Shown: positions 16,691 to 25,616 of the stretch, piece by piece
Layout: each line of letters opens with the position of its first letter
How positions within the stretch are numbered: the first letter of the stretch is position 1
Assembly (NCBI RefSeq): GCF_000826545.1
Contig: NZ_CDME01000002.1
Location: 310,001-374,000 of the forward strand
Origin: Kibdelosporangium sp. MJ126-NF4
GTDB taxonomy: Bacteria; Actinomycetota; Actinomycetes; Mycobacteriales; Pseudonocardiaceae
Reading direction: 5' to 3'
Length of the DNA: 64,000 bases
The notes under the pieces: generated by a model
Databases searched by the model: none
Told to the model about the DNA's origin: nothing
Seen by the model: the letters and a program-made list of their open reading frames with translations, nothing else
Position numbers and translations under genes: made by a program

Positions 16691-17104
16691 ATGACCAACC
16701 AACAGCAGGCACGCCTCGACGCCGTACGAACCGTCGGCATTCCGGTCAGCGACCAGGACCGGGCGCTGGAGTTCTATGTCGGCGTCCTCGGCTTCGAGAA
16801 GCTCATGGACGCGCCGATCGGGCAGTTCGGTGGCCGCTGGATCGAACTGTGCCTCCCCAGGTCCGCCGTGACCGTCGCGTTGACCCCGGCCCGTGGGGAG
16901 GATTTCGCTGGTGTGGACACTGGGATCCGTTTCACGACCGAGGACGCGGCGGCGTTGCATTCCCAACTGTCCGGTCACGGCGTGGACGTGGACGAACTGC
17001 TGCGGTGGCCAGGAGTGCCGCCCATGTTCGACTTCCGCGACCTGGACGGCAATGTCCTGTACGTCAGCGAAAGCCCCGCGCCCAGTGAGGAGAAGACCCA
17101 GTGA
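16691..17104 (+). CDS. VOC (glyoxalase/bleomycin-resistance fold) family protein
   Basis: A 137-residue protein with paired beta-alpha-beta-beta-beta units. VGIPVSDQDRALEFYVGVLGFE begins the first, and PPMFDFRDLDGNVLYVSE is the typical C-terminal metal-ligand strand (RDLDGN). Members are metal-dependent lyases, dioxygenases or drug-binding proteins; nothing here fixes the substrate. The start is ATG 16691 with GAGAGGAAAG upstream. The 3' end overlaps the next start by GTGA. Confidence 0.8.
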   Translation: MTNQQQARLDAVRTVGIPVSDQDRALEFYVGVLGFEKLMDAPIGQFGGRWIELCLPRSAVTVALTPARGEDFAGVDTGIRFTTEDAAALHSQLSGHGVDVDELLRWPGVPPMFDFRDLDGNVLYVSESPAPSEEKTQ

Positions 17105-17553
17105 CGGCGTTGACCCAGCGCGCATTCGCGCGCACGTTCGGTGGCGGTGGCCGCGTGGTTGTGGCCGCGCTGGCGACCATCGTGGCCAGCACGCTTTACT
17201 ACATGGTGTTCGGTGAGGTCTACCAGCACTTACGCGGCGGCGCGACCGCGACCCCTGATCCCGTGGCGATCGCTGTCCAGGTAGGACGCAACATTCTCGT
17301 CGCGGCCGTACTGGCGACACTGCTGCATCGGCTCGCGATCACCACACGAAGAGCGGCGCTTGGCGTGGGAGCGTTGGTGTGGCTAGGTTTCCAGGCCATG
17401 GCGGTGCTCGGATCGGTGATCCACGAGCACTACCCGTTCGGGCTGTACCTGCTGCACATCGGCGACGCACTGCTGACCACCCTGGTCATGGTCCTCATCC
17501 TGGGAAGGAGGACAGGTCAGACAGCGCGGACGCGATTTCGGCCGTACCGATGA
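17101..17553 (+). CDS. DUF1761-like small membrane protein
   Basis: A 150-residue protein with four hydrophobic segments (for example VVVAALATIVASTLYYMVF, and LLTTLVMVLILG near the end). FGEVY after the first helix and the overall pattern suit the DUF1761 family of unknown function. The GTG start overlaps the VOC gene stop, so it is translated with it. Confidence 0.6.
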   Translation: MTALTQRAFARTFGGGGRVVVAALATIVASTLYYMVFGEVYQHLRGGATATPDPVAIAVQVGRNILVAAVLATLLHRLAITTRRAALGVGALVWLGFQAMAVLGSVIHEHYPFGLYLLHIGDALLTTLVMVLILGRRTGQTARTRFRPYR

Positions 17554-17652
17554 GTTTTGTGCGGATCCGTAGTCGACACTGCTGGATACACTGACAGCGG
17601 TGAGCCTGTGCTGGGAGCGTTCCAGCGCGCGAGAAAGTACATGGGGGCTGTG

Positions 17653-18942
17653 ATGAGCGTTGACGACTCCGAACAGGAGCACACCATCCGGACTGGCGAG
17701 CAGGGGACGCGGGTGAGCGGTCCCAGGGTGTTGGTGGCGGGTGCGAGCATCGCGGGACCCGCGCTGGCGCATTGGTTGCGTCGGCGCGGGGCCGAGGTGA
17801 CTGTGGTGGAGCGGGCTCCGGAGCTGCGTCCCGGTGGGCAGGCGGTGGACGCGCGCGGGGTGGCCAAGGAGGTCATCGGGCGCATGGGGCTGGACGCGGC
17901 GGTGCGCGCGGCGTGCACCGACACCGCCGGCGCGCACACCGTGGACGCGGACGGCGAGGTGCTGGAGACCTTCCGTGCCGACGACGACGGTGGTGACGGG
18001 TTCATCGCGGACATCGAGATCCTGCGCGGGGACCTGTCCCAGGTGCTCTACGACGACACCCGCGACGGCGTCGAGTACGTCTTCGGCGACCGAATCGCCG
18101 CGCTCGCCCAGGACGCGGACGGGGTCGACGTAATCTTCGCGGTCGGCAAGCGGCGGCGCTTCGACCTGGTGGTCGGGGCCGACGGGCTGCACTCGGCGCT
18201 GCGAGCGATGGTCTTCGGGCCGCATGAGCGGTTCCTCCGCCACCTCGGGCACGTGCTGGCCTTCTACAGTGTGCCCAACGAGTTCGGGCTCGACCGCTGG
18301 CTGCTCGAGTACCAGGATCAGGAGTCCGGGCGCTCCGCCCTCCTGCGGCCCATCCAGGACGCCACCCGGGCGATGGCCATGTTCTACTTCCCCTCGGCCG
18401 ACTTCGACGTCGACTACCGTGACGTCGCGGCCCAGAAGGTCCTGTTGCGGGAGCGGATGGCGGGCCTGGGTTGGTTGACTCCGGACATCCTCGCGCACCT
18501 GGACGACACCCCGGACTTCTACCTCGACCAGGTCGCCCAGGTGGTGATGGACCGCTGGTCGAGTGGACGGGTGGGGCTGCTCGGGGACGCGGCGTTCAGC
18601 TCGTCGCCGATGTCCGGGCAGGGCACCGGGCTGGCACTGGTCGGCGCCTACCTGCTGGCCGGAGAGCTGGCCGCCGCCGGATGGGATCCCGACGCCGGGT
18701 TCGCCCGCTACGAGGAGCGGATGCGCTCGTTCGTCGAGGCCAACCAGGAGATCGGCCGGTTGAACGCCCGCAGCCGCGACGTCCCCCGGCCGGACGCCGA
18801 GCCGAGCCCCGATTTCGCCAGCGAATGGTTCACCGAGCTGGTCGGGCGCGCGATCAACGGCATCGAGCTGCCCGACTACGCCGGGGTGCCGGACTCCGCA
18901 GCCCCGTCCGGATCGCCGATCACCTCGTCGGCCAAGCCGTAG
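17653..18942 (+). CDS. FAD-dependent monooxygenase (aromatic hydroxylase type)
   Basis: A 429-residue flavoprotein. VLVAGASIAGPALAHWL is the FAD Rossmann motif near residue 25, LVVGADGLHSALR is the DG motif, and GRVGLLGDAAFSSSPMSGQG is the GD motif that holds the ribityl chain. These mark class A (PHBH-type) monooxygenases such as the TetX-like drug-inactivating group. Substrate unknown. ATG 17653 is preferred, but ATG 17641 and GTG 17713 are possible; the residues before VSGPRVLV are poorly conserved-looking. It stands alone on the plus strand. Confidence 0.83.
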   Translation: MSVDDSEQEHTIRTGEQGTRVSGPRVLVAGASIAGPALAHWLRRRGAEVTVVERAPELRPGGQAVDARGVAKEVIGRMGLDAAVRAACTDTAGAHTVDADGEVLETFRADDDGGDGFIADIEILRGDLSQVLYDDTRDGVEYVFGDRIAALAQDADGVDVIFAVGKRRRFDLVVGADGLHSALRAMVFGPHERFLRHLGHVLAFYSVPNEFGLDRWLLEYQDQESGRSALLRPIQDATRAMAMFYFPSADFDVDYRDVAAQKVLLRERMAGLGWLTPDILAHLDDTPDFYLDQVAQVVMDRWSSGRVGLLGDAAFSSSPMSGQGTGLALVGAYLLAGELAAAGWDPDAGFARYEERMRSFVEANQEIGRLNARSRDVPRPDAEPSPDFASEWFTELVGRAINGIELPDYAGVPDSAAPSGSPITSSAKP

Positions 18943-19039
18943 GTGTCACATAACGTGTCGAGAGGGAGCACGCTTCGGTAGGACGCCGGTGGAGGAGCGA
19001 CGCCCGAGGAGGACGCCTCCGAGGAGGCCGCGCCCGAGG

Positions 19040-19190
19040 TCGCGGGTGTCCCGGCACTGCTGGGCGACAACCCCGCGTACGTCACCGGCATCCCCGGCTG
19101 GGCGTGATCACCGTGCCGCACGCCGCGTTCCACGTCGCCGAGCGGCCTGAGCAGACATTGGTGGTCTACCACGTGACGCGGCCTTCATGA
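19040..19190 (+). pseudogene. Possible remnant of an XRE/MmyB-type regulator
   Basis: The 366 bases between the monooxygenase and the next small gene hold no intact gene. Two short plus-strand readings in different frames look like gene pieces: VPALLGDNPAYVTGIPGW, ending in a stop at about 19107, and EQTLVVYHVTRPS, ending at 19190. Both resemble stretches of MmyB-type ligand-binding domains (PAYV.G and QTLVVYHA). The match is from memory and weak. Confidence 0.25.
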
Positions 19191-19308
19191 ACGTTTGAAC
19201 CGGCTGGATGGACACATCGGAGGTCCACCGCGAGAATCAGAAGTCGTTCCTGACCGTCTGCACTCCCGCCCCGGAGTGGTGGCGACACTCCAACCCGCGG
19301 AGCCGAAC

Positions 19309-19563
19309 ATGGACACGCCGAACAGCACTGCCCGCACAAGCGCCCTGCGGACAGTGCTCCGGCGCCTCGTGCTCGGCGCGTTCGCCTGCACCACCCTCTT
19401 GATCGTGCTGCTCGTCGGCATGGCGGTGCTCGGCGCCACCGGGCTGTCCTTCGATCCGCACGGCTACGGAATTGTCCTGGGAATTCTGGCCGCGGCAATC
19501 CTGACACCGGTGGCGCTGGCGCTGTGGCTGCTGTACCGATCAATGCGGCGACGCGGCAATTGA
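19309..19563 (+). CDS. Small two-helix membrane protein
   Basis: An 84-residue protein with two hydrophobic helices (about residues 20-45 and 52-76) and a basic C-terminus (RSMRRRGN), placing the tail in the cytoplasm. ATG 19309 with GGAG seven bases upstream was chosen over a longer reading from 19195, whose extra residues are low in hydrophobicity and repeat-free. No family recognised. Confidence 0.5.
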   Translation: MDTPNSTARTSALRTVLRRLVLGAFACTTLLIVLLVGMAVLGATGLSFDPHGYGIVLGILAAAILTPVALALWLLYRSMRRRGN

Positions 19564-19977
19564 TTATCCGCTGGCGACGTCGACGACCCAGACGACGCCG
19601 AAACGGTCCCGCAGCATGCCGTAGGCGGGAGCCCAGCCCGCCGGGCCCATCGGGATCACGACGGTCGCGCCGTCGGAGAGCTTCTCCCAGTAGCCGGTGA
19701 CCTCTACGACCGTCTCGCCGCGCAGCGAGACGAAGAACGAGTTCTCGCCCTGGTTGTAGCCCATCCGCGAGGGCACGTCGTAGGCCATGACGTGGAAGCC
19801 GTTCTCGGCGAGCACCTGGCCCCACATCACCTGGTCGGCCTCGGACTCCTCCTGGACGTTCCCGGTGTCCCTGTAGGTGACGACGGCGAGGTGGCCGCCG
19901 AACACGGACTGGTAGAACTCCAGCGCCGCGCGCGCGTCGCCGCGGAAGTTCAGGTGGGTTGTGGTCGTGACGGACAA
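19564..19977 (-). CDS. VOC/PhnB-like protein
   Basis: A 137-residue VOC-fold protein of the PhnB (3-demethylubiquinone methyltransferase-like) type, as shown by THLNFRGDARAALEFYQSVF and by VVIPMGPAGWAPAYGMLRDRFGV. TTG 19977 is the likely start because AAGGAG sits 5 bases before it; the longer Cys-rich reading to 20091 would overlap the divergent regulator. It is divergent from the WYL regulator, a common pairing in which the WYL protein controls the VOC gene. Confidence 0.78.
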   Translation of the reverse strand: MSVTTTTHLNFRGDARAALEFYQSVFGGHLAVVTYRDTGNVQEESEADQVMWGQVLAENGFHVMAYDVPSRMGYNQGENSFFVSLRGETVVEVTGYWEKLSDGATVVIPMGPAGWAPAYGMLRDRFGVVWVVDVASG

Positions 19978-20072
19978 GGTCGCTCCTTGCTGGGACTTGG
20001 TGCCTGACTGGAGACAACAGTCGCAGCAGAAGCGGCCAGGGTGTGTCCTCTTCTCCGGGCAGAATGAGAAAC

Positions 20073-21071
20073 ATGCCGAAGACCTCAGCACGACTGCTGT
20101 CGCTGCTGTCGCTGCTGCAGGCGCGCCGGGACTGGCCGGGAGCGCTACTGGCCGAGCGACTGGATGTCAGCCCGCGCACCGTACGCCGCGACGTCGACCG
20201 CCTGCGTGAACTCGGCTATCCCATCGTGACCGCCAAAGGCCCAGACGGCGGCTACCGGCTCGGCGCTGGCACGCAACTGCCGCCGCTGCTGTTCGACGAC
20301 GAGCAGGCCGTCGCCCTGGCCGTGGCGCTCCAGATCGCCGCGACTACTTCCCACGCTGGCATCGAGGACGCGGCGGCACGGGCGTTGAACACCGTCCGGC
20401 AGGTCATGCCCGCACGGCTGCGTCACCGCATCGACACCCTCCAGATCACCGCCGTCGAACGATCCGCGGCGCCGCCGCTCGACAGTGGCGTGTTGACGGC
20501 GATCAGTGCCGCCGTCCACGCCCACGAGGTGCTGCGCTTCGACTACGCCACCGCGGCAACACCGGCAGCCAGCGACCCCGCCGCAACTCCACCGCGCCGC
20601 GCGGAGCCCCACCACCTCGTTACCTGGGGCGGTCGCTGGTACCTCCTCGCCTGGGACCTCGACCGCGACGACTGGCGCACTTTCCGCGTCGACCGGATCA
20701 CCCCGCGCACTCCCACAGGGCCCCGCTTCACCCCGCGCGAACTGCCCGGAGGGAACGTGGCCACCTTCGTCGTCAACAGGTTCTCCGGCTCCGACGGCTC
20801 GGACGGCTGGCCCTGCCGCGGCGAGGTGATCCTCGACCTGCCGGTCGCCGAGGTGGCACCGTTCATCCGCGACGGCGTTGTCGAGGAACTCGGACCGGAC
20901 CGCTGCCGACTCACCTTGGGCTCATGGTCATGGCCTGCCCTGGCCAGCGCCATCGGCAGGTTCGACGCCGACATCGAAATCGTCAGGCCGACCGAGCTCA
21001 GGGACGCCTTCGCGCACCTGGCCCACCGCTACGCCAACGCAGCACGTGCCGTCCCGGGCGAATACACATAG
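20073..21071 (+). CDS. YafY-type HTH-WYL transcriptional regulator
   Basis: A 332-residue regulator. The N-terminal winged helix includes LLSLLQARRDWPGALLAERL and VSPRTVRRDVDRLRELGYPI. The middle is a WYL-like domain (HHLVTWGGRWYLLAWDLDRDDWRTFRVDRI), in which the WYL signature reads WYLLAWD. A WCX-type C-terminus follows. Such proteins sense nucleic-acid or nucleotide ligands. ATG 20073 is the usual family start; ATG 20064 is also possible. Confidence 0.85.
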   Translation: MPKTSARLLSLLSLLQARRDWPGALLAERLDVSPRTVRRDVDRLRELGYPIVTAKGPDGGYRLGAGTQLPPLLFDDEQAVALAVALQIAATTSHAGIEDAAARALNTVRQVMPARLRHRIDTLQITAVERSAAPPLDSGVLTAISAAVHAHEVLRFDYATAATPAASDPAATPPRRAEPHHLVTWGGRWYLLAWDLDRDDWRTFRVDRITPRTPTGPRFTPRELPGGNVATFVVNRFSGSDGSDGWPCRGEVILDLPVAEVAPFIRDGVVEELGPDRCRLTLGSWSWPALASAIGRFDADIEIVRPTELRDAFAHLAHRYANAARAVPGEYT

Positions 21072-21119
21072 CGCAGTGGACGGCGCGAACTTCCGCGAGG
21101 ACGACGTCGATGACCCGTA

Positions 21120-22418
21120 CTACCAGTACCCCGTGCACAACACGTTCGGTTTCACCCGTGCGGAGCCGGACGCGGCCGCGACGAAGCCGAACGACGTGGA
21201 GGAGTTGACGGTGGCGTTGATGGGCCCCGGCGTCACGCGCACAGCCTTGTTGTCGGCGGACAGCCTTCCGTTCCACAGATGGGCGATGTTGTGTCCGGTG
21301 GGCAAGGTCCAGGTCGCCGCCCAGTCGTTGAGCGGTGTGTCCGTGGGATTGCGGATGACGACAAGAGCTTCGTACCTGTTCTGCCACGACTTCGTGATCT
21401 TGTAGTCCGCCTGACAGGTTGACGGCCATCGATCCGGCGTCGGGACGACGATCTCGGGAGTCGCCTGGGTGGCGCGGTGGGGGTTGATCCTCAAACCGGC
21501 GACGAGTCCAAGCGTGACAACCAGAATGGCAATCGCGGTCACCAGAGTCCTGCGTCTGGGCGGTTTCCGGGCCTGGATCGCGACAGTCGTCACGCGTGGC
21601 CGTGACCTTGGCGGCTGTTTGCCTGTCGCGAGGTACTCCTGGGCTTCGACCATGCTCGGTCTGTCGCCGGGATTGGCACGCAACAGCCACAGCAGCAGCG
21701 GTCCGAGCGTGCCGGAACGGCGTGGAGGGGTGATCTCGCCGCTTGCCGCGCGTCGCAACACGGCGATGGAGTTGTCGTCGTTGCCGAACGGAGGTTCGCC
21801 TTCCGAGGCGGCGTAGAGGGTCGCGCCAAGTGAGAAGACATCCGACGCGTACTCCGCCCGGTGGCCGCTCGCGACCTCCGGCGCCAGGTACGCCGGTGTG
21901 CCGACGATGAGGCCGACCTCCGTCCTGGTGGCGTCACCGACCAATCGGGAGATGCCGAAGTCGGTGATCTTCACCGTGCCGTCCGGTGCGATCAACACGT
22001 TGTCCGGCTTGACGTCCCTGTGCAGGATACCGGCCGCGTGTGCGACGGCGAGCGCGCTGGCGATCTGTGCGCCGATCCTGGCCACCTCGTCGGCGGGTAA
22101 CGTGCCGCGGTCGGCCAGCACGGCGGCCAGGGTGTTCGACGGCAGGTACTCCATGACCAGGCACGGGCGGGCGTCGTGTTCGACGACGTCGTGCACCTGG
22201 ATCGCGTTGGGATGTTGGATTCTCGCCGCGAGACGGGCTTCTCGCAGCACACGTTCGTCGGCGCGCGGGTTCACCGCGGCGTCGAACGCGACCAACTTCA
22301 CCGCGACTGTCCGGGTCAGGCGCTCGTCGTGCGCGCGCCAGACCACGCCCATGCCGCCGGAACCGACCATGTCGATCAACCTGTAGCGACCGGCGACCAG
22401 GTCACCCTTGTTTGTCAT
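21120..22418 (-). CDS. Membrane Ser/Thr protein kinase with extracellular CBM2-like domain
   Basis: A 432-residue PknB-type kinase. The glycine loop is GSGGMG (19-24), with Lys41 in VAVKLV, Glu60, the catalytic loop HRDVKPDN (133-140) and DFG at 153. A short basic juxtamembrane region and one transmembrane helix (about 291-309) lead to an outer domain (335-430). This domain begins and ends with Cys and has the CBM2 pattern (W in SWQNRYEALVVIRN, DWAATWTLPTG, WNGRLS, FGF). CBM2 binds cellulose or chitin. The kinase may therefore sense polysaccharide at the cell surface. No phosphatase or partner gene adjoins it. Confidence 0.85.
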   Translation of the reverse strand: MTNKGDLVAGRYRLIDMVGSGGMGVVWRAHDERLTRTVAVKLVAFDAAVNPRADERVLREARLAARIQHPNAIQVHDVVEHDARPCLVMEYLPSNTLAAVLADRGTLPADEVARIGAQIASALAVAHAAGILHRDVKPDNVLIAPDGTVKITDFGISRLVGDATRTEVGLIVGTPAYLAPEVASGHRAEYASDVFSLGATLYAASEGEPPFGNDDNSIAVLRRAASGEITPPRRSGTLGPLLLWLLRANPGDRPSMVEAQEYLATGKQPPRSRPRVTTVAIQARKPPRRRTLVTAIAILVVTLGLVAGLRINPHRATQATPEIVVPTPDRWPSTCQADYKITKSWQNRYEALVVIRNPTDTPLNDWAATWTLPTGHNIAHLWNGRLSADNKAVRVTPGPINATVNSSTSFGFVAAASGSARVKPNVLCTGYW

Positions 22419-22698
22419 GCGACAGACTCTACTTTCACCGCAAGTGTCGATGCCGTTTCACTGTACGGAAAAGCTCCTCAGCGTGGCCTCAAGGTGTTGT
22501 TCTGCAACACGTTTCTGCTCATCTGTCCGAAGAGGTGTTTCGGTTGCGGCATTCCGTCAACGCATATCGCTGCCGGATCGTGTGACGGTGCGCGGTACCG
22601 ACTGGTTGAATGTTCCGTCCGCTGGCACGAGTGTGTCGCGGGCATTTCGTGTCATACTGCCTGTATGCGTGCTGCGGTGTGGTCCTTTCAGAGATCCG

Positions 22699-23466
22699 AT
22701 GTGGATGGTGGCAACGGTGCGCTGTGTGAATACGACCTTCGACATCCTCGAATCCTTGGCGGAGCGGCAACCGGTGGGTGTCAGCGAGTTGGCCCGTGCT
22801 CTTGAACTGCCGAAGAGCACGGTCCAGCGCGGCCTGACGGTACTGGCTGACAAGGGCTGGATTCGCCCGTCGAACCGCACGGGGCATACGAAGTGGACGC
22901 TGACCGCCAAGGCGTTGACCGTCGCGGGGTTCCTGCTGCGCGACGAATGTCGACTGCGCGAAGCGGCAGCGCCGATCATGACCGAACTCGGTGCGCGTAC
23001 CGGTGAGACGGTCCACCTCACCGTTCCGGTTGGTGGAAACGTGGTTCTCCTGGACAGAGTCGGCGGTACGAGGCCGGTGCGGACAACGTCGTGGATCGGG
23101 GGACAGGCTCCGCTGCACGCCTCGGCCTCCGGGCTGGCGATGCTCGCTCACCTACCGCCGCACCGGGTGGAGTCGCTGGCGTTGACGCCGCACGTCGGCG
23201 TGACCGCAGTTGACCGCCCTGCGCTGGCCGAACTGGTGGCAGAGGTCCGTGACCGCGGCTACGCCGTCAACCTCGGGATGTGGCGTGAGGATGTCAGCGC
23301 CGTCGCGGCCGCGATCCTGAACCCGACAGGCAATCCAGTGGCGGCGCTGAGTATTTCCGTGCCAACGCGCCGTTTCGCAGTCGAGCAGCACGCCGAGTAC
23401 GGGCAGTTGGTCGCGGGGGCCGTCCGGCAGGTCACCGCCCCCGTTTCCGCGATGTGGATGTGCTGA
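22699..23466 (+). CDS. IclR family transcriptional regulator
   Basis: A regulator of about 255 residues. The N-terminal winged helix is FDILESLAERQPVGVSELAR plus LPKSTVQRGLTVL. The effector domain includes GETVHLTVPVGGNVVLLDRV and GQAPLHASASGLAMLA. ATG 22699 is tentative; ATG 22705 and GTG 22708 or 22717 are in frame, and none has a good ribosome site. A small dyad, CATAC-N5-GTATG (22653-22667), lies upstream and could be its own operator. The 280 bases between the kinase and this gene hold nothing else recognised. Confidence 0.8.
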   Translation: MWMVATVRCVNTTFDILESLAERQPVGVSELARALELPKSTVQRGLTVLADKGWIRPSNRTGHTKWTLTAKALTVAGFLLRDECRLREAAAPIMTELGARTGETVHLTVPVGGNVVLLDRVGGTRPVRTTSWIGGQAPLHASASGLAMLAHLPPHRVESLALTPHVGVTAVDRPALAELVAEVRDRGYAVNLGMWREDVSAVAAAILNPTGNPVAALSISVPTRRFAVEQHAEYGQLVAGAVRQVTAPVSAMWMC

Positions 23467-23589
23467 GGGGCGTTTTCCCTGGTGAGGTGGACCGGCCATA
23501 AATGGCCGGGGTTGTGACCTGTTCTTGGCTGTGCCCTGTGATGATCATCTGGTGGCCGGTGGACAGTCGGTGACAGGGGAGGGACGGGA

Positions 23590-23886
23590 ATGGACGGCTA
23601 TCAGGCCGAGTTCGCGGAGTTCGACACCGCGGCAGGCGTGGCGAGGTCGGCGGCCGAACAGGTCGCCGGTGTCGACCTGAAGGGCTCGATGACACAGGCC
23701 AAGGCCGGGATGCCGGGTTCGATCAGCGAGCAGTCGATGGGGCGGCTCGCCGACTCGTGGCTCTACGCGCGAGTGTCCTGGGAACAGTCAGCCGTGGGGT
23801 ACGCCGACGGACTGGGTATCAGCAAGCGGAGCTACCAGAACAACGAGCAGGCCGCGGCCGCTGATTTCGGCGGGCACGGACGATGA
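23590..23886 (+). CDS. WXG100-like small protein (putative type VII secretion substrate)
   Basis: A 98-residue, Ala-rich, mainly helical protein without a signal peptide. Its size, amphipathic helices and position before a DUF1023 protein fit the ESX/WXG100 superfamily of small type VII secretion substrates. The WXG turn itself is not obvious; the central SWLYARVSWEQ is the nearest tryptophan region. Its 3' end overlaps the next gene by ATGA. GGGGAGGGACGGG lies before the ATG. No type VII machinery gene is in the window. Confidence 0.55.
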   Translation: MDGYQAEFAEFDTAAGVARSAAEQVAGVDLKGSMTQAKAGMPGSISEQSMGRLADSWLYARVSWEQSAVGYADGLGISKRSYQNNEQAAAADFGGHGR

Positions 23887-25616
23887 CGCTCACATACGGT
23901 CAGATACGGCAATGGCGATCTGAACCCCTGGATTCCGCGGCTGGTGCGCTCAAGGCGAACAGTGACACGCTCGTGGGTCTGGCCGACGAGTTCAATGCCA
24001 TGGGCGGCCCGGGAAACTGGATCGGTCCGGCGGCCGCGGCCAGCACGGCAAAACGCGGTGAGATCACCGACAAGATGGAGCACATCGTCGCGGGCATCAC
24101 GTCCTCCGTCACGACTTTGATCCAGGGCGCGGACGCCATCACGGGGCTGCGGCGCGGCATCCAGGAAGCTGACGACCTCGCCACGCACTACGGGTTCGCC
24201 ATCGGCGACGACGGCACGGTAAAGGACGTCAACCCGCCACAGAACGTGCCGGACGACAAGAAGGACGAGGTCTCCCGCGAGCGCGAGCGGATCAAGCTCG
24301 AACTCGTCGACCGGGTCGAGCAGAATCTGCGCACCGCGACCGACATCGACAACGACATCAGCGGGCAACTCGGAAAGGTGCAGGCCGGGAAGGTCAACGA
24401 CGGTGGCGCGACCGACCTCGCCAGTGCGGCGGCGGCAGGCGGTGCGCAAGGTGGGATCGACCCGCCGGAGCCACCGTCGGGCCGCGGCACCCCTGGCGAC
24501 AACGCCGGTTGGTGGGACTCGCTGTCGGACGCGGAGAAGAAGCGCGTCATCCGGGAACACCCGGAATGGATCGGCAACCGGGACGGTGTGGACTTCACGT
24601 CGAGGGACCAGGCCAACAGGGCGCTGCTGCCGATCGAGAAGAAGCGGCTCGAGGACGAGCGAGCCCGGCTCGCGGGCGAGATCGAGCGCGGGGAGATCGG
24701 CAAGCAGGGAGAGCTCGACAAGGTCACCAAGAAGCTGGGCGAGATCAGTGCCATCGAGGCGACGCTGAGCAAACCCGGTGAACGGCAACTGGTCCTGTTC
24801 GGGATGTCCTCCGATCGCGCCGAAGCCGCGGTCGTGAACGGCAATCTCGACACAGCTGACCACGTTGCCGTGTTCACGCCCGGCTTGACCTCGAACGTCA
24901 CCGATTCCCTCAACAGCTACGACACGCAGATGGCCGACCTGCGACAGCGGACCCAGAACGAGCTGGGCCGATACGGGGACCCGGGATCGGTCGCGACAGT
25001 GACGTGGATGGGGTACCAGGCGCCACAGCTGGATGCGTCCGCGTTGGGGCCCGGTTCGGTGGTCGGCCAGCACGCCGCGGAACGGGGTGCGGACAACCTG
25101 GCACCGTTCCTCCAGGGGATCGACGCGGCGAGGAACACCGACCCACACCTGACCGCGCTCGGCCATTCCTACGGCTCGGTGACGACCGGTCTCGCGTTGC
25201 AGCAGAACACCGGTGTGGACGATGCTGTTCTCTTCGGCTCGCCGGGCATGGGCACCGGCGATGTCGACGACATCAAAGTGCCGGACGGGCATGTGGCGAA
25301 CATCGAGGCGAACGGTGACGCGGTGGCCGATCTCGGCCGGTTCGGGGGCGACCCGAACCACCTGGACGGGGTGCGCCAGCTCGAATCCGGTGACCTCACG
25401 GTCACCGACGACCGTGGGTCGCGCAACTTCAACAGCACCGCGTCGATCAATCCGCTCGACGCACACACGTCCTATCTCGAATCCGGCTCGACCAGTCAGT
25501 ACAACATGAGCGTGATCGTCGCCGGTATGCCGGACAAGGCAGTCGACGGGCAGAATGTCGATCTCTCTGACTTCGCGTTGATTCCGCCACTGAAGATTCC
25601 CGGAATCTTCAAGTGA
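23883..25616 (+). CDS. DUF1023 alpha/beta hydrolase with WXG100-like N-terminus
   Basis: A 577-residue protein. Residues 1-100 are helical and Ala-rich, like an ESX substrate (EFNAMGGPGNWIGPAA includes a W in a turn). The middle is charged and probably coiled coil (about 220-300). The C-terminal half is the DUF1023 (abhydrolase_8) domain with the nucleophile elbow GHSYGS. A catalytic Asp and His probably lie in NGDAVADLG and DAHTSYLE. No signal peptide is present, which fits type VII export. It is translationally coupled to both neighbours. The natural substrate is unknown; esterase or lipase activity is likely. Confidence 0.78.
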   Translation: MTLTYGQIRQWRSEPLDSAAGALKANSDTLVGLADEFNAMGGPGNWIGPAAAASTAKRGEITDKMEHIVAGITSSVTTLIQGADAITGLRRGIQEADDLATHYGFAIGDDGTVKDVNPPQNVPDDKKDEVSRERERIKLELVDRVEQNLRTATDIDNDISGQLGKVQAGKVNDGGATDLASAAAAGGAQGGIDPPEPPSGRGTPGDNAGWWDSLSDAEKKRVIREHPEWIGNRDGVDFTSRDQANRALLPIEKKRLEDERARLAGEIERGEIGKQGELDKVTKKLGEISAIEATLSKPGERQLVLFGMSSDRAEAAVVNGNLDTADHVAVFTPGLTSNVTDSLNSYDTQMADLRQRTQNELGRYGDPGSVATVTWMGYQAPQLDASALGPGSVVGQHAAERGADNLAPFLQGIDAARNTDPHLTALGHSYGSVTTGLALQQNTGVDDAVLFGSPGMGTGDVDDIKVPDGHVANIEANGDAVADLGRFGGDPNHLDGVRQLESGDLTVTDDRGSRNFNSTASINPLDAHTSYLESGSTSQYNMSVIVAGMPDKAVDGQNVDLSDFALIPPLKIPGIFK

